Positions 1-17,287 are shown, counted from the first letter of the stretch. The stretch: 64,000 bases of DNA from Hirundichthys speculiger (GCA_018398805.1 JAGFBZ010000854.1:372001-436000); one strand, 5' to 3'. Notes: generated by a model not told the origin, from the sequence alone. Program-made: numbers and translations.

Positions 1-26
1 GTCAGGTGCCCTCAAACAGACAATAA

Positions 27-5782
<5,756 letters not shown>

Positions 5783-5950
5783 TCCCCCACCCAGAAGACC
5801 AGTGAAGTACAGTCCCTCCTTCTTTCCTGTTTGTTTCTGTTCTCCTGAAATGGTTTAGACGTTAGACTGAGAACATCACCATCTGATGGTTCTGACAGCA
5901 GGTCCGGCAGGTCCGGGTTTATTTAATAAACGGGTTATTAAATATGAGTC
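5783..5950 (+). promoter_or_regulatory. recql: RECQL 3'UTR with polyadenylation signal
   Basis: AATAAA lies at 5925-5930, about 145 bases after the likely stop codon. The stretch between has no other open frame. This supports 5782 as the end of the coding region. Confidence 0.55.
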
Positions 5951-6460
5951 TCCGAACATCTGGGCCACCAAAGGTCCTCTCAGATCTCCTGGTTTAAGAA
6001 GACAGTTCCTAAAGGTCCTGATAAAGCTTTCAAATCAGCAGTAAAGATGTGAGGAGGAGCACCAAAGACCTGATCAGAGGGGTCCACAGCTGGATTAAGA
6101 ACCCAGAAATACCAGGGACACATGTTTACCTCAGGAGACCAGACTGTCCAGGTTCTCTCCTGGTTTATGGACATGTAGAGCTGCTGAGACCAGTCAGGGT
6201 CAGGGTTAGGAAGGACAGGATCGTCTCCAGCTAGTAGAAGAAGAACATCTGGAATATGACGGTTTCACTTAGACACAAAGTCATTCAAACTGAAGAAGCG
6301 TTAGAATTTATCGAGAACGTGTCAGTGTTAGAAAAAAAATAAGTTTCTGAGAACTTGACATCATTCAAGTAGAGAAAACTAGAAGGTGATTTTAGGTCAT
6401 GTGACCTGACAGTAACAGGAAATAAACCCTCAGGTAGAAATGTATCCAGTAGTCTGAGGT
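5951..6460. other. intergenic, no gene seen
   Basis: Downstream of the RECQL polyadenylation signal; only chance open frames. Confidence 0.5.
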
Positions 6461-6464
6461 GGAT

Positions 6465-6797
6465 CAACTGGACCTTCATGGAGCCTTCATGGACCCTTCA
6501 TGGGAGCCTTCATGTAGCCTTCATGGACTCTTTATGACCGTATCAGCTGGACCTTCAAGGACTCTTCATGACCATGGATCAGCTGGACCTTCATGGACTC
6601 TTCATGACCGTATCAGCTGGACCTTCAAGGACTCTTCATGACCATGGATCAGCTGGACCTTCATGGACTCTTCATGACCGTATCAGCTGGACCTTCAAGG
6701 ACTCTTCATGACCATGGATCAGCTGGACCTTCATGGACTCTTCATGACCGTATCAGCTGGACCTTCAAGGACTCTTCATGACCATGGATCAGCTGGA
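6465..6797. repeat. minisatellite, 70-bp higher-order unit
   Basis: Repeats of agctggaccttcatggact ... cttcatgaccgtatcagctg ... ccttcaaggactcttcatga, about 4.5 near-identical 70-bp units made from two diverged 35-bp halves. The left edge is irregular. Confidence 0.85.
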
Positions 6798-6799
6798 CC

Positions 6800-7015
6800 C
6801 CCCTCTGACCCTAACCCTGACTCTAAAGCAGAGGAGGGTTAGGGGTCAAAGGAGGGTTAGGGTCAGAGGAGGGTCAGGGGTCAGAGGGGGGCTTAGGGTC
6901 AAAGGAGGGTCAGGGTCAGAGGGGGGTTCCTCTAACCCTAACCCCCCTCTGACCCTGACCCTTAAGCAGAGGAGGGTTAGGGGTCAAAGGAGGGTTAGGG
7001 GTCAGAGGGAACCCT
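6800..7015. repeat. TTAGGG-like degenerate repeat with inverted halves
   Basis: Runs of gaggagggttaggggtcaaa on the + strand are flanked by ccctctgaccctaaccct in the opposite sense (about 6798-6820 and 6930-6965), so the block is partly self-complementary. Confidence 0.7.
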
Positions 7016-7181
7016 TTGATCAGATGTTCACACTGGTGCAGGTTTCAGTTCTCACTAACAGACAGGAACATCAGAGGAACTTTGACCTCCTGCTCTGAGC
7101 TTCTGAAGCTCCTGGAGGTTTTCTGCTTCACCTCCACTGCTAACTAACTAACTAACTCTGTCCATGGTTGCCCTGGTTACA

Positions 7182-7764
7182 GGAGACATCAGCTGTTGGA
7201 GCCAGAGAGGACGTGGTCGAGGAGACCCCACCCCTACCCCCACCCCCACCCAGACAGAAGGTGTCTAAGGACCAGAGGAACCAGTCCAGGAAAAGGAACC
7301 TGAGGCACTCCAGGCAGGTGGAGGAGATCCAGAAGAGACCCGTCTCCTCTCACCTGGTCCAGGTGGAGGTCCAAGTGAATGGAGACGGTCAGAGGTCACG
7401 TCACTGCTCCAGAAACAGAAACCCCCCCTGTCAGAGGACACCTGGACCTGAGGAGGAGCCAGGTGTGAGCGCTGCAGGTGACGGCCCCTCCCCCTCCACC
7501 CCCTCCTCCTCCCAGGTGTCCATCATCTCCGACACGGCGGCTGAGGAGCTCTGCCACCTCAGAAACTACTACAGCAAGCAGCTCCGGAGGATCCAGTATG
7601 GTTCCCAGGACCAGCTAGGACAGTCCACCCAGGGGGGGGCGCTGTCCTGCATCAGAGGACCCTCTGAGGAGCCTGCACCTGCCCCACCGGACCACCATCG
7701 CCCAGACCGCCCGCAGCCTGTGGACCAGGGTCAGCAGCAGGAGGAAGCTGGTCCACCGCTGACC
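7182..7764 (+). pseudogene. possible terminal exon of an unidentified gene, frame broken at a G8 run
   Basis: After a plausible acceptor (cctggttacag) one frame stays open without repeats for nearly 200 codons. It reads an acidic start (ETSAVGAREDVVEE), a PPLPPPPP run, a basic stretch, a Ser/Pro stretch, then VSIISDTAAEELCHLRNYYS and KQLRRIQYGSQDQ. At about 7634 there is a run of eight G. Reading on with one G fewer gives an arginine-rich end (RTTIAQTARSLWTRVSSRRK) and a stop at 7760-7762; reading as written runs into a minisatellite. The composition looks coding, but I do not recognise the family. It is either a C-terminal exon with a homopolymer error or polymorphism, or a decayed exon. Confidence 0.35.
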
Positions 7765-8400
7765 ACCACAGTCTGGTGCAGTCCGGTCAGGTCTGGTCCC
7801 ATCCAGTCCGGGCTGATCTGGTCTGGTCTGGTCTGGAGTGGTCCCATCCAGTCCAGTCTGGTCTGGAGGGGTCTGGAGTGGTCCTGTCCAGTCTCATCCC
7901 CTCTGGTCCCGTCCAGTCTGCTCTGGTCCCGTACAGTCCGGTCCGGTCTGGTCTGGAAGGGTCCCATTCAGTCTGGTCCGGTCCCATCCAGTCCAGTCCA
8001 GTCTGGTCTGGTCTGGTCCTGTCTGTTCTAAGGTGGTCCCATCCAGTCTGGTCTGGTCTGATCCCATCTGGCCTGGTTCCATCCAGTCGGGTCTTGTCTG
8101 GTCTGGTCCCATCCAGTCCGGTGTGGTCTGGTCTGGAGTGGTCCCGTCCAGTCCGGTCTGGTCTGGAGTGGTCCTATCTGGTCTGGTCTGGTCCCGTCCA
8201 GTCCGGTCTGGTCTGGAGTGGTCCTATCTGGTCTGGTCTGGTCCACTCCAATCCGGTCTGGTCTGGAGTGGTCCCATCTGGTCTGGTCCCATCCAGTCTG
8301 ACCGGTCTGGTCTGGTCCCATCCAGTCCTGTCCAGTCTGACCGGTCTGGAGTGGTCCGGTCTGGTCCCATCTAGTCCTGTCTGGTCTGGTCCAGTGAAGT
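7765..8400. repeat. minisatellite, gtctggtcccatccagtccg family
   Basis: Imperfect repeats built from gtctggtctggagtggtccc and atccagtccggtctggtctg. They keep several frames open on both strands (up to 229 codons); none is a gene. Confidence 0.9.
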
Positions 8401-9231
8401 CTGCATATCTAGAGCAGGAACCCAGGATCACGTGGTGGTTTTGTTCTCCTCCTGATCCACCATGAAGCTGCTGTCCATCTCCAGCCGCGGGTTCATCTCC
8501 AGACACCACATCCTGAAACTGGACCTCAGGAACATCATGTGACCTGGACAGTACCTGGTCCTGTTTGGGGGGGTGTGGGGGTGTCACCTTCTTCTACGTT
8601 AATGGCTCCTCAGATGTTTGACACAAATGTTGTTGTTGATGTTGAATCCAGAAGTTAGTGAGACCTTCAACTGAAAAAATTAAAGACGTTGAGAGAAAGT
8701 AGATGATAAAAATCATTTTGATCATAAATCCGAGATTCAGAGCAGAACCAACTGGGTCCAATTAGTAGAGCTCTAACCCCTAACCCCAAATCCCTAACCA
8801 TGACAACATGACAAAAAAGTGTAATGGAGGCTCTAGAAGTCCTGGTTTCTGCAGCAGCAGACTCAGTAACTGATGTACCAGAAACCTTAAATACTCTGCT
8901 GCTGATTGGTCCAAACCAACACAACTTCACAGGTAGACTATTAACTCAGGTATTTAAAACCCTCCAAGATCAACCATAACCCTGATACACAGACAATAAA
9001 TTCCTTTCTAAAAAAAAAGACCCAAACTAACTAATGACTAAACTAAGTTACACACAACATAAAAACCTCCTTCAACCCCCCCCAGCATCTCCTTCGTGGT
9101 CCAGGCTGGAACCTTTTAGGCAGCATCCGTTCCCCGGGGACTCTTTTAAACAGACACCATCACCCTGGACACATGGATAAGGGAAATAAAATCATACATA
9201 CACACATATATATACCACACACACCTAGTGA
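8401..9231. other. intergenic, no gene established
   Basis: Contains a short ATG frame at 8462-8542 (26 codons, MKLLSISSRGFISRHH...) just after the minisatellite. I cannot link it to a gene. The rest is unique, with an A-run near 9010. Confidence 0.4.
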
Positions 9232-9850
9232 CGGGTTGATGACGCGTCAGGGAACGTTTCAACACGTTGCCAAACTGTATTGGTCCTGTTATTGATACTG
9301 TATTGATACTGTGTCACTGAATACTGACACCTGCTGGACATTAAACGTCCCTACAGGCTACAGTTGTCAGACTCAACTGACACCACTTTGATGACCTAAT
9401 ATGCAATAATAAAATGTATTGTATGACATCATTGCATATCTTCATTTAAATTTAAAATATCTCTATCTTCAGATACAGTCAATAAATCATGTGAACATGT
9501 ATCATAACTTGAAAATCTAAGTGACCGTGTTCTGAATGAAGGTGCTTGTGAACTGATTTTTTTCTTTCCACAAATTTTTTTATTAAAAAAAAAAAAAAGT
9601 TTTTCCAATGTTTTGAACTTCAGTCTATTTCTCTTTTTGGACCAAAGTTCTCCATCCTTGGAAAAGACCTGTTCAGAAGACACAGATGATGCTGGTGTGC
9701 AGAGACACTGCAAAACTGCAGAAGCTTCTGGTTGTCCCAGTGTCTCAAAGGATCCTGGGACCTGGACAAGTTCCCTGAACCCTTCACTCTCCACAACGCT
9801 GAGGGGCTGCAGTCCTTCAGGATGAAATTTAGCAGAGCTTCATCCAGCAT
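9232..9850 (-). pseudogene. hAT transposase remnant (ZBED-like), C-terminal dimerisation domain
   Basis: On the - strand two overlapping frames carry one hAT-family protein end. The first (from 9850) reads MLDEALLNFILKDCSP; the second (from 9794) reads VESEGFRELVQ-like sequence and then CLCTPASSVSSEQVFSKDGE and LWSKKRNRLKFKTLEKL, the classic hAT dimerisation motif (TPASSVSSERVFS...KKRNRL). A frameshift and an internal deletion separate the halves, so it is dead. The flank from about 9232 (tgacgggttgatgacgcgtc, repeated attgatactg) looks like the terminal non-coding part of the same element. Exact termini and target duplications were not found. Confidence 0.8.
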
Positions 9851-9955
9851 CTGCTTCCTGGAAGCTTGATGGTTAAAACTAAGTAAAGAATAAATTCATA
9901 GGAGATATTTATCAATAAAGCAACTGTGAATAAGTTGTAGAATGGCTGTAAACCC

Positions 9956-10392
9956 GAGTTCATCCTGGGTTCATCCTGAATTCATCCCGAATTCATCATG
10001 AGTTCATCCTGGGTTCATCCTGAATTCATCCCAAATTCATCCTGAATTCATTCTGGGTTCATCCTGAATTCATCCCGAATTCATCCTGGGTTCATCCTGA
10101 ATTCATCCCGAATTCATCCTGGGTTCATCCTGAATTCATCCCGAATTCATCCTGAGTTCATCCTGGGTTCATCTTGAATTCATCCTGGGTTCATCCTGAA
10201 TTCATCCCAAATTCATCCTGGGTTCATCCTGAATTCATCCCGAATTCATCCTGAGTTCATCCTGGGTTCAGCCTGAATTCATCCTGAATTCATCCTGGGT
10301 TCATCCTGGGTTCATCCTGAATTCATCCTAAGTTCATCCTGGGTTCAGCCTGAATTCATCCTGAATTCATCCTGGGTTCATCTTGAATTCAT
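9956..10392. repeat. minisatellite, gaattcatcctgggttcatc family
   Basis: About 11-bp half-units (ttcatcctgaa / ttcatcctggg / ttcatcccgaa) in tandem, ending directly at the 3' end of a LINE. The array abuts the LINE tail. Confidence 0.9.
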
Positions 10393-11000
10393 CCTAAATT
10401 GAAATGAAATGTAAAAAATACTTTATTCATCCCAGGAAGGGAAATTCGACACTGTAGCAAGGGCTCTTCTTCTCTTTTTTTTTTTCTTTTTTTTTCAACA
10501 ATAGTCCATCTTGCAACGGACCTGAAGAAGCCTCTCACTGAACACACTCTGTTGTTTGATCACTGTGTCGTGGAGAGGGTGTGAAGAGTCCTCCATCATC
10601 TTCATCAGCTTGTTCAGCTTTCTTTTTTGTACAATCAGCTCCAGCGGCTCCAGAGTTACACCCAGCACAGATCCAGCTTTCCTGATCAGTTTGTTGATTC
10701 TCTTCAGGTCTCTGGTTCTGGTGCTGCTGCCCCAGCAGATGGCTGCAAAGCTGATTGCACTTTCAACAACAGACCTATAGAAGATGTGCAACATCTTGGT
10801 GCAGACATTAAAAGATCTTAGCTTTCTTAAAAAGTAGAGTCTTCTCTGACCTTTCTTGTAGATGTATTCTGTGTTGCATTTCCTCTCTAGTCTGTCGTCA
10901 AGCTGAACTCCAAGGTACTTGTATTCCTCCACCACCTCCACCTCCTTTCCCAGGATGGAAACACTGCTGAAATGGAGTTGATGCTCTCTGGAGGCCAGCA
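10393..11000 (-). mobile_element. 3' end of an L2-like non-LTR retrotransposon (reverse transcriptase C-terminal region)
   Basis: The - strand encodes GKEVEVVEEYKYLGVQLDDR, RRLYFLRKLRSFNVCTKMLH, FYRSVVESAISFAAICWGSS and ends with SVFSERLLQVRCKMDYC. This is the region after the RT catalytic core in fish L2/Jockey-group LINEs. The 3' end reads aatttcccttcctgggatga then ataaagta and an attttcatttc-type tail at about 10393-10440. It is strongly 5'-truncated; upstream is a GGAT microsatellite. Confidence 0.8.
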
Positions 11001-11054
11001 GACTGAAATAAGAGATATTAGAGAGATAACCAGGTCTGATTCTGACATATACTC

Positions 11055-11113
11055 TCACATGATAGATAGATCGATAATGGATGATGGATGGATGATGGAT
11101 GGATGGATATCTC
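11055..11113. repeat. (GATG/GATA)n microsatellite
   Basis: Short tract of gatagatagatcgataatgg and gatggatggatgatggatgg next to the truncated LINE. Confidence 0.8.
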
Positions 11114-11728
11114 ATCCTGAAGAACGAGGAGTGTTTCATTAATTTACAGGTCTGTAACTTGATGAACTGCAGACTCAGAGTTCAGATTAATTATATGTTC
11201 TAGCAGAGGAGGTGTGGAAGGAAAGAAGAAGAGAGATAAACCAGTTTGAGAGGTTCTCCTCCTGCTGGATGAAGATCCTCATCCTCTACAGCCCAACGTT
11301 CATCTGTATCCAGGCTCCAAGTGATCAGACCAGCGATGACCTGGTACCTTCACTGAACACCTGCTGAACCATCAGTCCACCAACATCTGCTCAGTCTCTT
11401 CATCTGCTGCTCAGTCTGTTCATCTGCTGGACAGATGTGCTGATATGGTAAAGCTCCACCAGAGGGCAGCAGCTCCCTCTCTAAAGAACTGACGTCTGTT
11501 GGTTTGTTTTTTAGGAAACAAGGAACAAGTGGAGGAAGGAACAAGGATGGAGATGAAGGAATGGAGATGAAGTAAAGTCAGAAGTGATCAATTATCATCC
11601 AAAAACCCGAATGACCTGGAGCACCGTTGGACAGGAGACTGGACCAGAACTCCTCCAGGAGGACCTACAACCTTCTGGACCATAAATAAATGATTGTGTA
11701 TAATTACTTCAGGTGGACATTACTTCAT
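11114..11728. other. intergenic, no gene seen
   Basis: Unique sequence with chance frames only. Confidence 0.5.
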
Positions 11729-11852
11729 CCACCCATCCCTCCATCCATCCACCCCTCCATCATCCATCCATCCATCCATCCATCCATCCATCATCCCTCC
11801 ATCTATCCCTCCCTCCATGCATCCATCCCTCCATCATTCATCATCCATCATT
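11729..11852. repeat. (CATC/CCAT)n microsatellite
   Basis: Imperfect catccatccatccatcc tract with ccctcc interruptions. Confidence 0.9.
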
Positions 11853-12074
11853 CCTCCATCCTGAGGACAGTTTTATCCTTCTTACTGCTCTAACCCTGAT
11901 TGTTGGGTCATGAACCCTCTCAGCCTGGAGGGTCTCAGCTACTGTGGTGGAGATGAAGCTCGTCTCAGATAAACGTCAGTCAGTCTCAGCTGCTCTGGTT
12001 TCTGCTACCAGAACTCCTCCAGAAGAACCTGGTTGGTCACCAGGATGCTCATGAAACTGACGTGGCTTCTACAA

Positions 12075-12235
12075 CCACAGATGGTAGAGGAACCGCAGCC
12101 TCTAGTGGTCAGTGAAGGAACAGCAGTCTCTAGTGGTGGATAGAGGAACTACACCTTCTAGTGGTTGGTAGAGGAACCGCAGCCTGTTGCGGTCGGTAGA
12201 GGAACCTCAGCCTCTAGTGGTCGATAGAGGACAGG
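12075..12235. repeat. diverged tandem copies of the agaggaaccgcagcctctag motif
   Basis: About five diverged copies of gcctctagtggtcggtagag. This is the reverse complement of the motif expanded at 47130-47710. Confidence 0.7.
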
Positions 12236-12937
12236 TGGAGGTGTGATGTCATGTTTTTTAAAGTTGTGAAAACATCAGATTCAAACTGATGGATCCAATA
12301 GAACGTTTAATTTCACATCAGTGTTGGAATGATTGACAGTTCTGTATCTGTGGACGATGGTGGTCTGAAGTCCATATTTGAGGGTCTCCTGAGGTCTCCT
12401 GGATGCTGATGGTTGTTGGGGGTCTGAGGTGTCTGCTGGATTGAACATCTCATTTAGAAACAGACGTTGTCCACAGACTAATAATGGAAACTTCTGAAGA
12501 CTCTCCAGAGACTGGAGACGTTGTCTCTATTATTAGTCTGAGTTGTTTTTAAATGTTCAGTCTTTGCTGACAGTAAAAAGATTATTCTAGAAATTATCTG
12601 AAATCATCTAAATGTAGTCGTTCTTCACAGCAGATAGATGGAACCTCAGATGTTCAGTCCTTCAGTCTGGCTGCAGGTCTGGGAGCAGCCGAGGGGTGGA
12701 GATGGTCCAGTTCAGTGGTGCTCAGATGTTGTGGTCCTGTTGGCTTCATAAAGCTCCCACTGGAGCGGTTCACAGAATTATGGATGAGAGTCAGAACCTC
12801 CAGGTCTGAGGTTCTCAGCCAGGAACAGCTGGACCTCTGCAGGACTGAGGTTCTTCCTCAGGTGGAGATATTTAGGTTTGTCAAGGTCTTGTTCAGGAGT
12901 GATTGAAGAACAGAGCAGCAGATCAACAGGTGGATCT
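12236..12937. other. intergenic, no gene seen
   Basis: Unique sequence; a chance open frame lies at 12715-12906. Confidence 0.5.
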
Positions 12938-13296
12938 AGACCCTAGACCACCAGAAAGTCTGAGACTGGCAGACCCTAGACCACCAGAAAGTCTCAGACT
13001 GGTGGACCCTAGACCTCTAGACTGTCTAAGACTGGGGGACCCTAGACCTCCAGACAGTCTGAGACTGGTGGACCCTAGACTACCAGAAAGTCTGAGACTG
13101 GCAGACCCTAGACTACCAGAAAGTCTGAGACTGGCAGACCCTAGACCACCAGAAAGTCTCAGACTGGTGGACCCTAGATCTCTAGACTGTCTAAGACTGG
13201 GGGACCCTAGACCTCCAGACAGTCTCAGACTGGTGGACCCTAGACCTCCAGACAGTCTCAGACTGGTGGACCCTAGACCTCCAGACAGTCCTAAAA
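12938..13296. repeat. minisatellite, about 33-bp unit
   Basis: Eleven or so copies of gtggaccctagacctccaga followed by cagtctNagact. The unit is a multiple of three, giving an open frame of PRPPESLRL repeats at 12903-13337 that I reject as a gene. Confidence 0.9.
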
Positions 13297-13593
13297 CCCA
13301 GCGACCCCCCCTCCCCTCCCCCCAGTATGGACCTTAAACCCACCATTGTTGTCAGACTCACACCGTCTGTTCTTCCTGATCTTATAACCCTGGACAACAA
13401 GTCCGTCTGAGCAGACCTGCTCCCTAATCAGCTAAGGACCTGCCAACAAGGGGCCCAGTAATTACAGAGCTTCAGGAGGACCTCCTGGGGGGACACAGGA
13501 CCTAATCTACCAGATGACAGCTGCAACTGCAGCAGAGGCTCAAGATGATGCCGTTTAGAGCAGAAGGTATCATTGACATGTTAAATGTGTAAC

Positions 13594-13739
13594 CACCCAT
13601 CCATCCATCCATCCATCCATCATCCATCCATCCATCATCCACCCATCCATCAATCAACCATCCATTCATGATCCATCCATCCATCCATCCATCCATCTCC
13701 ATCCATCCATCCATCCATCCATCATCCATCCATCCATCA
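13594..13739. repeat. (CCAT)n microsatellite
   Basis: Long ccatccatccat tract with catcatc and caatcaacc interruptions. Confidence 0.9.
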
Positions 13740-13799
13740 TGTAGGGTCTCAGGGTTTTTCTGAGCCAAAGCTGAGTGTTTGTTCCTACAATATTATTCA

Positions 13800-14700
13800 G
13801 TTGGATTAATATAATATAATATATTACAATTTAATATTCTATATTATATTATGTGATAAAATATAATATATCTCCAGTACTACTTGATTTAATAATTCAC
13901 TCATTTATTTCTACAGAGATACTCATCTGGTTTGAACTGTAACTTTGCAAAATTGTGACTTTTGAATTTCATTTTTTGTGTTAAAATATCAACTTTGTGA
14001 ATCTTTTCAGTCTGAAAACTTCGTTGTAAAAAGATCTTTTGGGATGAACTTTTTCATATAAACCCACTGTATTTACAGAACTGTAACTTTTTCATACAGT
14101 TTTCTCAAAACTTCATCACTTTTGTAGAAATGCATATTCTGTCATAAAGTTACAACTTTATGTGACTTAATTGCTAATTTCATGTAACTGCAACTTTATG
14201 TCCTTTAATCAAGACATTTTTCTGTAAAACTGTAAAAAAAAAAAAAAAGATGCAATTTTATTATTTCAAATAAATCCCAACTTTTTGTTGTAAATCACAA
14301 TTCTTGGGAAAATTTGAATTTTTAATGAAAGATTGCCATTTTATGTCATTGATATTTTAATGCACATTAATGAACATAGAATGTAAATGTGCCAGAATTA
14401 GCCAAAATGGCTATTTTACAATTGTTGTCCATGGACCAGTGTTATACTAAAAAAACAAAATCATAAAATACACAAACATCATATTAAAACCTATTGATAA
14501 AAGAACACACAAGACATATAAAAAGAGGATTGTTAATACAGGAAAAACAGGGAAAGAGAAAAAAGGAGGTTAAAATAAATGTTTTAAAAAAGGTAAAGAT
14601 ATGACAATGTACAACTAATAACAAGTAGAGGTGCTGACAATGTGATGTTTACCGTTGACATATCTGGTGGCTAACTAACTGCAGCAAAAACAGCTAAAAA
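13800..14700. repeat. AT-rich region with a dispersed repeat
   Basis: It starts with a TA-rich tract (ataatataatatattac) and continues with degenerate sequence. 14188-14220 (gcaactttatgtcctttaat) is nearly identical to 19424-19456. Similar aaacaacattttgtcataaa / ttttttgttgtaaaatcaca wording occurs at 52180-52240. No coding potential seen. Confidence 0.55.
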
Positions 14701-14921
14701 GAAATTAAAATCCCACATCTGTCGGTCCAACAGCTGCTCAGCTCTGCTCCAGTCACAGTCAAAGGGGAGGGGCTTCACACCACCTGGACTCTACCTGCGC
14801 ACGTGCCTCAAGCCCCGATTAAAGCTCCGTTTTGTGCCCCTGTCGGCTCGCCATACAGCGGGCGCGCGCTGAGGGCGGGGACGCGCCCTCCCGTGCAGAG
14901 CGGAGCAGCTCGGAGCGCGAC

Positions 14922-15013
14922 ATGGCGGCGGATCCGCAGCCGGACTGGCTCTCCTGCCTGCCCCCCTCCTGGAGTTACGGCGTCACCCGGGACGGACGCG
15001 TCTTCTTCATCAG
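14922..15013 (+). CDS. plekha5: PLEKHA5 coding exon 1
   Basis: Starts ATGGCGGCG and ends TTCTTCATCAG|gtaaat. It carries the first tryptophans of WW domain 1 (W9 and PPSWSYGVTRDGRVFFI). Confidence 0.92.
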
Positions 15014-15729
15014 GTAAATATGACGCGGCCGCGCGGAGCCGCGGACACGCACGGCCGACCCGTGCTTTGTGCGCGCGCTCACCTCCGTCTTTTCTTCACC
15101 AACAGTGAAGAAGCCAAGAGCACGACCTGGCTGCACCCCCCCACCGGAGAGGCGCTGGTCACGGGCCACCGGAAGACCTCAGGTACGGCCCCGCGGGGCC
15201 CCCGCAGCAGAGGAGGGTTTGGGGGGGGCGACGAGTCTGGGAAGGATCCGTGGAGGGGGGAGGGGGAAGGAGCGGGGGGAGGAGGAAGGACGGGGGCTTC
15301 TCTCTGCAGCAGAAACCCGCGGAGCCCCCCCCCCACCTCCACCTGGACACTTCCACACGCACTTTTTAAAAGTTCTGTCACGTACGCGCCAGCCGATCCT
15401 GGATCCGATCTACTGCAGAACCGGAGCCGAGCCCGCAGCCCAAGATCCCGAATCAGACACTAATGTCCTGCAGCTGGGGAGGGGTGGGGGGATTATGGCG
15501 CGATTGTACCGTGATTATACCGTTACATGCACGCACAATGCCGAGCCCGAAACACTAGGGGGATGGGGGGGTCAGTTCGGTTCCGTGTGGTCCAGATTCT
15601 GCATCTGTGTGCAGATGTGTGCAGATGTGTGATCTCTGCACAGATGCTGATGCACTGATCTTCTCCTGCAGATCTACCTACCGGATGGGAGGAGGGCTAC
15701 ACCTTCGAGGGGGCGCGCTGCTTCATCAA
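14922..15729 (+). CDS. plekha5: PLEKHA5, first three coding exons (two WW domains), partial
   Basis: PLEKHA5 is a cytoplasmic/junctional phosphoinositide-binding adaptor with N-terminal WW domains followed by a PH domain. Exons 14922-15013, 15106-15182 and 15672-15729 join in phase with GT/AG borders. They encode MAADPQPDWLSCLPPSW..., then SEEAKSTTWLHPPTGEALVT, then DLPTGWEEGYTFEGARCFI, matching the PLEKHA5/PEPP-2 N-terminus. WW1 covers about residues 10-43 and WW2 starts near residue 57. The ATG at 14922 lies in the CpG island and starts the expected MAAD sequence. The gene continues beyond the window: the WW2 end (expected to begin with HNE/RKVTCKHP-like residues) and PH domain exons were not found up to 64000. 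Identity is from remembered family sequence. Confidence 0.92.
15106..15182 (+). CDS. plekha5: PLEKHA5 coding exon 2
   Basis: The acceptor is caccaacag and the donor is TCAG|gtacgg. It reads (S)EEAKSTTWLHPPTGEALVTG and HRKTS, completing WW domain 1 with its second signature Trp and Pro. Confidence 0.92.
15183..15671. other. PLEKHA5 intron 2
   Basis: GC-rich first half (end of the CpG island), with G-rich and C-rich runs that open frames on both strands; no separate gene supported. Confidence 0.6.
15672..15729 (+). CDS. plekha5: PLEKHA5 coding exon 3
   Basis: The acceptor is ctcctgcag and the donor is ATCAA|gtgagt. It reads (D)LPTGWEEGYTFEGARCFI, the first half of WW domain 2. It ends in phase 2, matching an expected (N)HNE continuation in the next exon. 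Confidence 0.92.
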
Positions 15730-16221
15730 GTGAGTACATGACTGAGTGATGGATGATTGACAGGTGTCACAGGTGTCACCCCTCACCTGTTGTGCTTCAA
15801 CGTTCTTTTAATGCCATAAATGAGGTCAGAGACCCTAAAATCAAAATCAGAATTCTGGATCAGAATTCTGATTCTGATCACCTGGTCAGTCCTGACTCCT
15901 CCCATGGGGGGTCCGTGCTGGGCCGCTGCCAGCACACATGGCTCAGCTCCAGCAGTGCTAAAGGTTCTGTTGGCCAGATGTGTCCAGATGTGATGGGCCA
16001 CATCTGGCCCAGATGTGATGAGCCTGGCATCATTTCTGCAGATGCGATCAATGTTGGCCTCAGTGGTCTCTGTTCTGGTTTGTTCTGACCCAGTCCAGTG
16101 GTGGTTCTGTCCCACTGAAGGTCTGTGGTCATGTGTGGTCAACAGGTGTCTGTTATCAGGAACGGCCATGTGATGAGAAGTTTTGGGAAACCTTTGTGGG
16201 TCCCCCACCATCATCATGCAG
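15730..16221. other. start of the large PLEKHA5 intron, no gene seen
   Basis: Unique sequence downstream of the exon 3 donor. No exon, RNA or element recognised. Confidence 0.5.
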
Positions 16222-17208
16222 ATGATGAACCAGTAACACAGAACCAGTAACACGGAACCAGTAACTCAGAACCAGTAACATAGAGTCAGTAACACAGAAC
16301 CAGTAACCTAGAATCAGTAATGTAGAACCAGTAATGTAGAACCAGTAACCTAGAACGAGTAAGGTAGAACCAGTAATGTAGAATCAGTAACGTAGAACCA
16401 GTAATGTAGAACCAGTAACTTAGAACCAGTAATGTAGAACCAGTAACTCAGAACCAGTAACATAGAGTCAGTAACACAGAATCAGTAACCTAGAACCAGT
16501 AATGTAGAACCAGTAACGTAGAACCAGTAATGTAGAACCAGTAACTTAGAACCAGTAATGTAGAACCAGTAACTCAGAACCAGTAACATAGAGTCGGTAA
16601 CACAGAACCAGTAACCTAGAACCAGTAATGTAGAACCAGTAACGTAGAACCAGTAATGTAGAACCAGTAACCTAGAACCAGTAATGTAGAACCAGTAATG
16701 TACAACCAGTAACCTAGAACGAGTAAAGTAGAACCAGTAATGTAGAATCAGTAACGTAAAACCAGTAATGTAGAACCAGTAACTTAGAACCAGTAATGTA
16801 GAACCAGTAACTCAGAACCAGTAACATAGAGTCAGTAACACAGAATCAGTAACCTAGAACCAGTAATGTAGAACCAGTAACGTAGAACCAGTAACGTAGA
16901 ACCAGTAATGTAGAACCAGTAACTTAGAACCAGTAATGTAGAACCAGTAACATAGAGTCGGTAACACAGAACCAGTAACCTAGAACCAGTAATGTAGAAC
17001 CAGTAACATAGAACCAGTAACGTAGAACCAGTAACTCAGAACCAGTAACATAGAGTCAGTAACACAGAACCAGTAACCTAGAACCAGTAACATAGAACCA
17101 GTAATGTAGAACCAGTAATGTAGAACCAGTAACGTAGAACCAGTAACCTAGAACCAGTAATGTAGAACCAGTAACCTAGAACCAGTAACATAGAACCAGT
17201 ATCATAGA
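16222..17208. repeat. minisatellite, 14-bp unit (agaaccagtaatgt)
   Basis: About 70 units of agaaccagtaNNNt in tandem, with the variable triplets (aac, atg, ctc, cat) arranged in a higher-order pattern of about 200-300 bp that recurs several times (for example the cataGAGTCagtaaca marker). Confidence 0.9.
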
Positions 17209-17287
17209 TCTGTGATGTCTACTGCTGAGAAGACTGACAGCTGTCGTGACTGTTTTCTTGTCCTGACTCATCTTTGTTCCTGTAGGT

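Larger units (their letters stand above)
14815..15480 (+). promoter_or_regulatory. plekha5: CpG island and promoter region of PLEKHA5
   Basis: In sharp contrast to its surroundings, this stretch is GC- and CpG-dense (gcgggcgcgcgctgagggcg, gacgcggccgcgcggagccg). It covers the first two coding exons. No TATA box is seen upstream of the ATG at 14922, as expected for a CpG-island promoter; the transcription start was not determined. Confidence 0.75.

Noticed and set aside
7776..8465. 229-codon frame with WSGLVWSGPI repeats
   Set aside because: Minisatellite by-product.
15020..15632. Long frames over the CpG island on both strands (147 and 187 codons)
   Set aside because: GC-rich sequence has few stops; the region is explained by PLEKHA5 exons and their intron.
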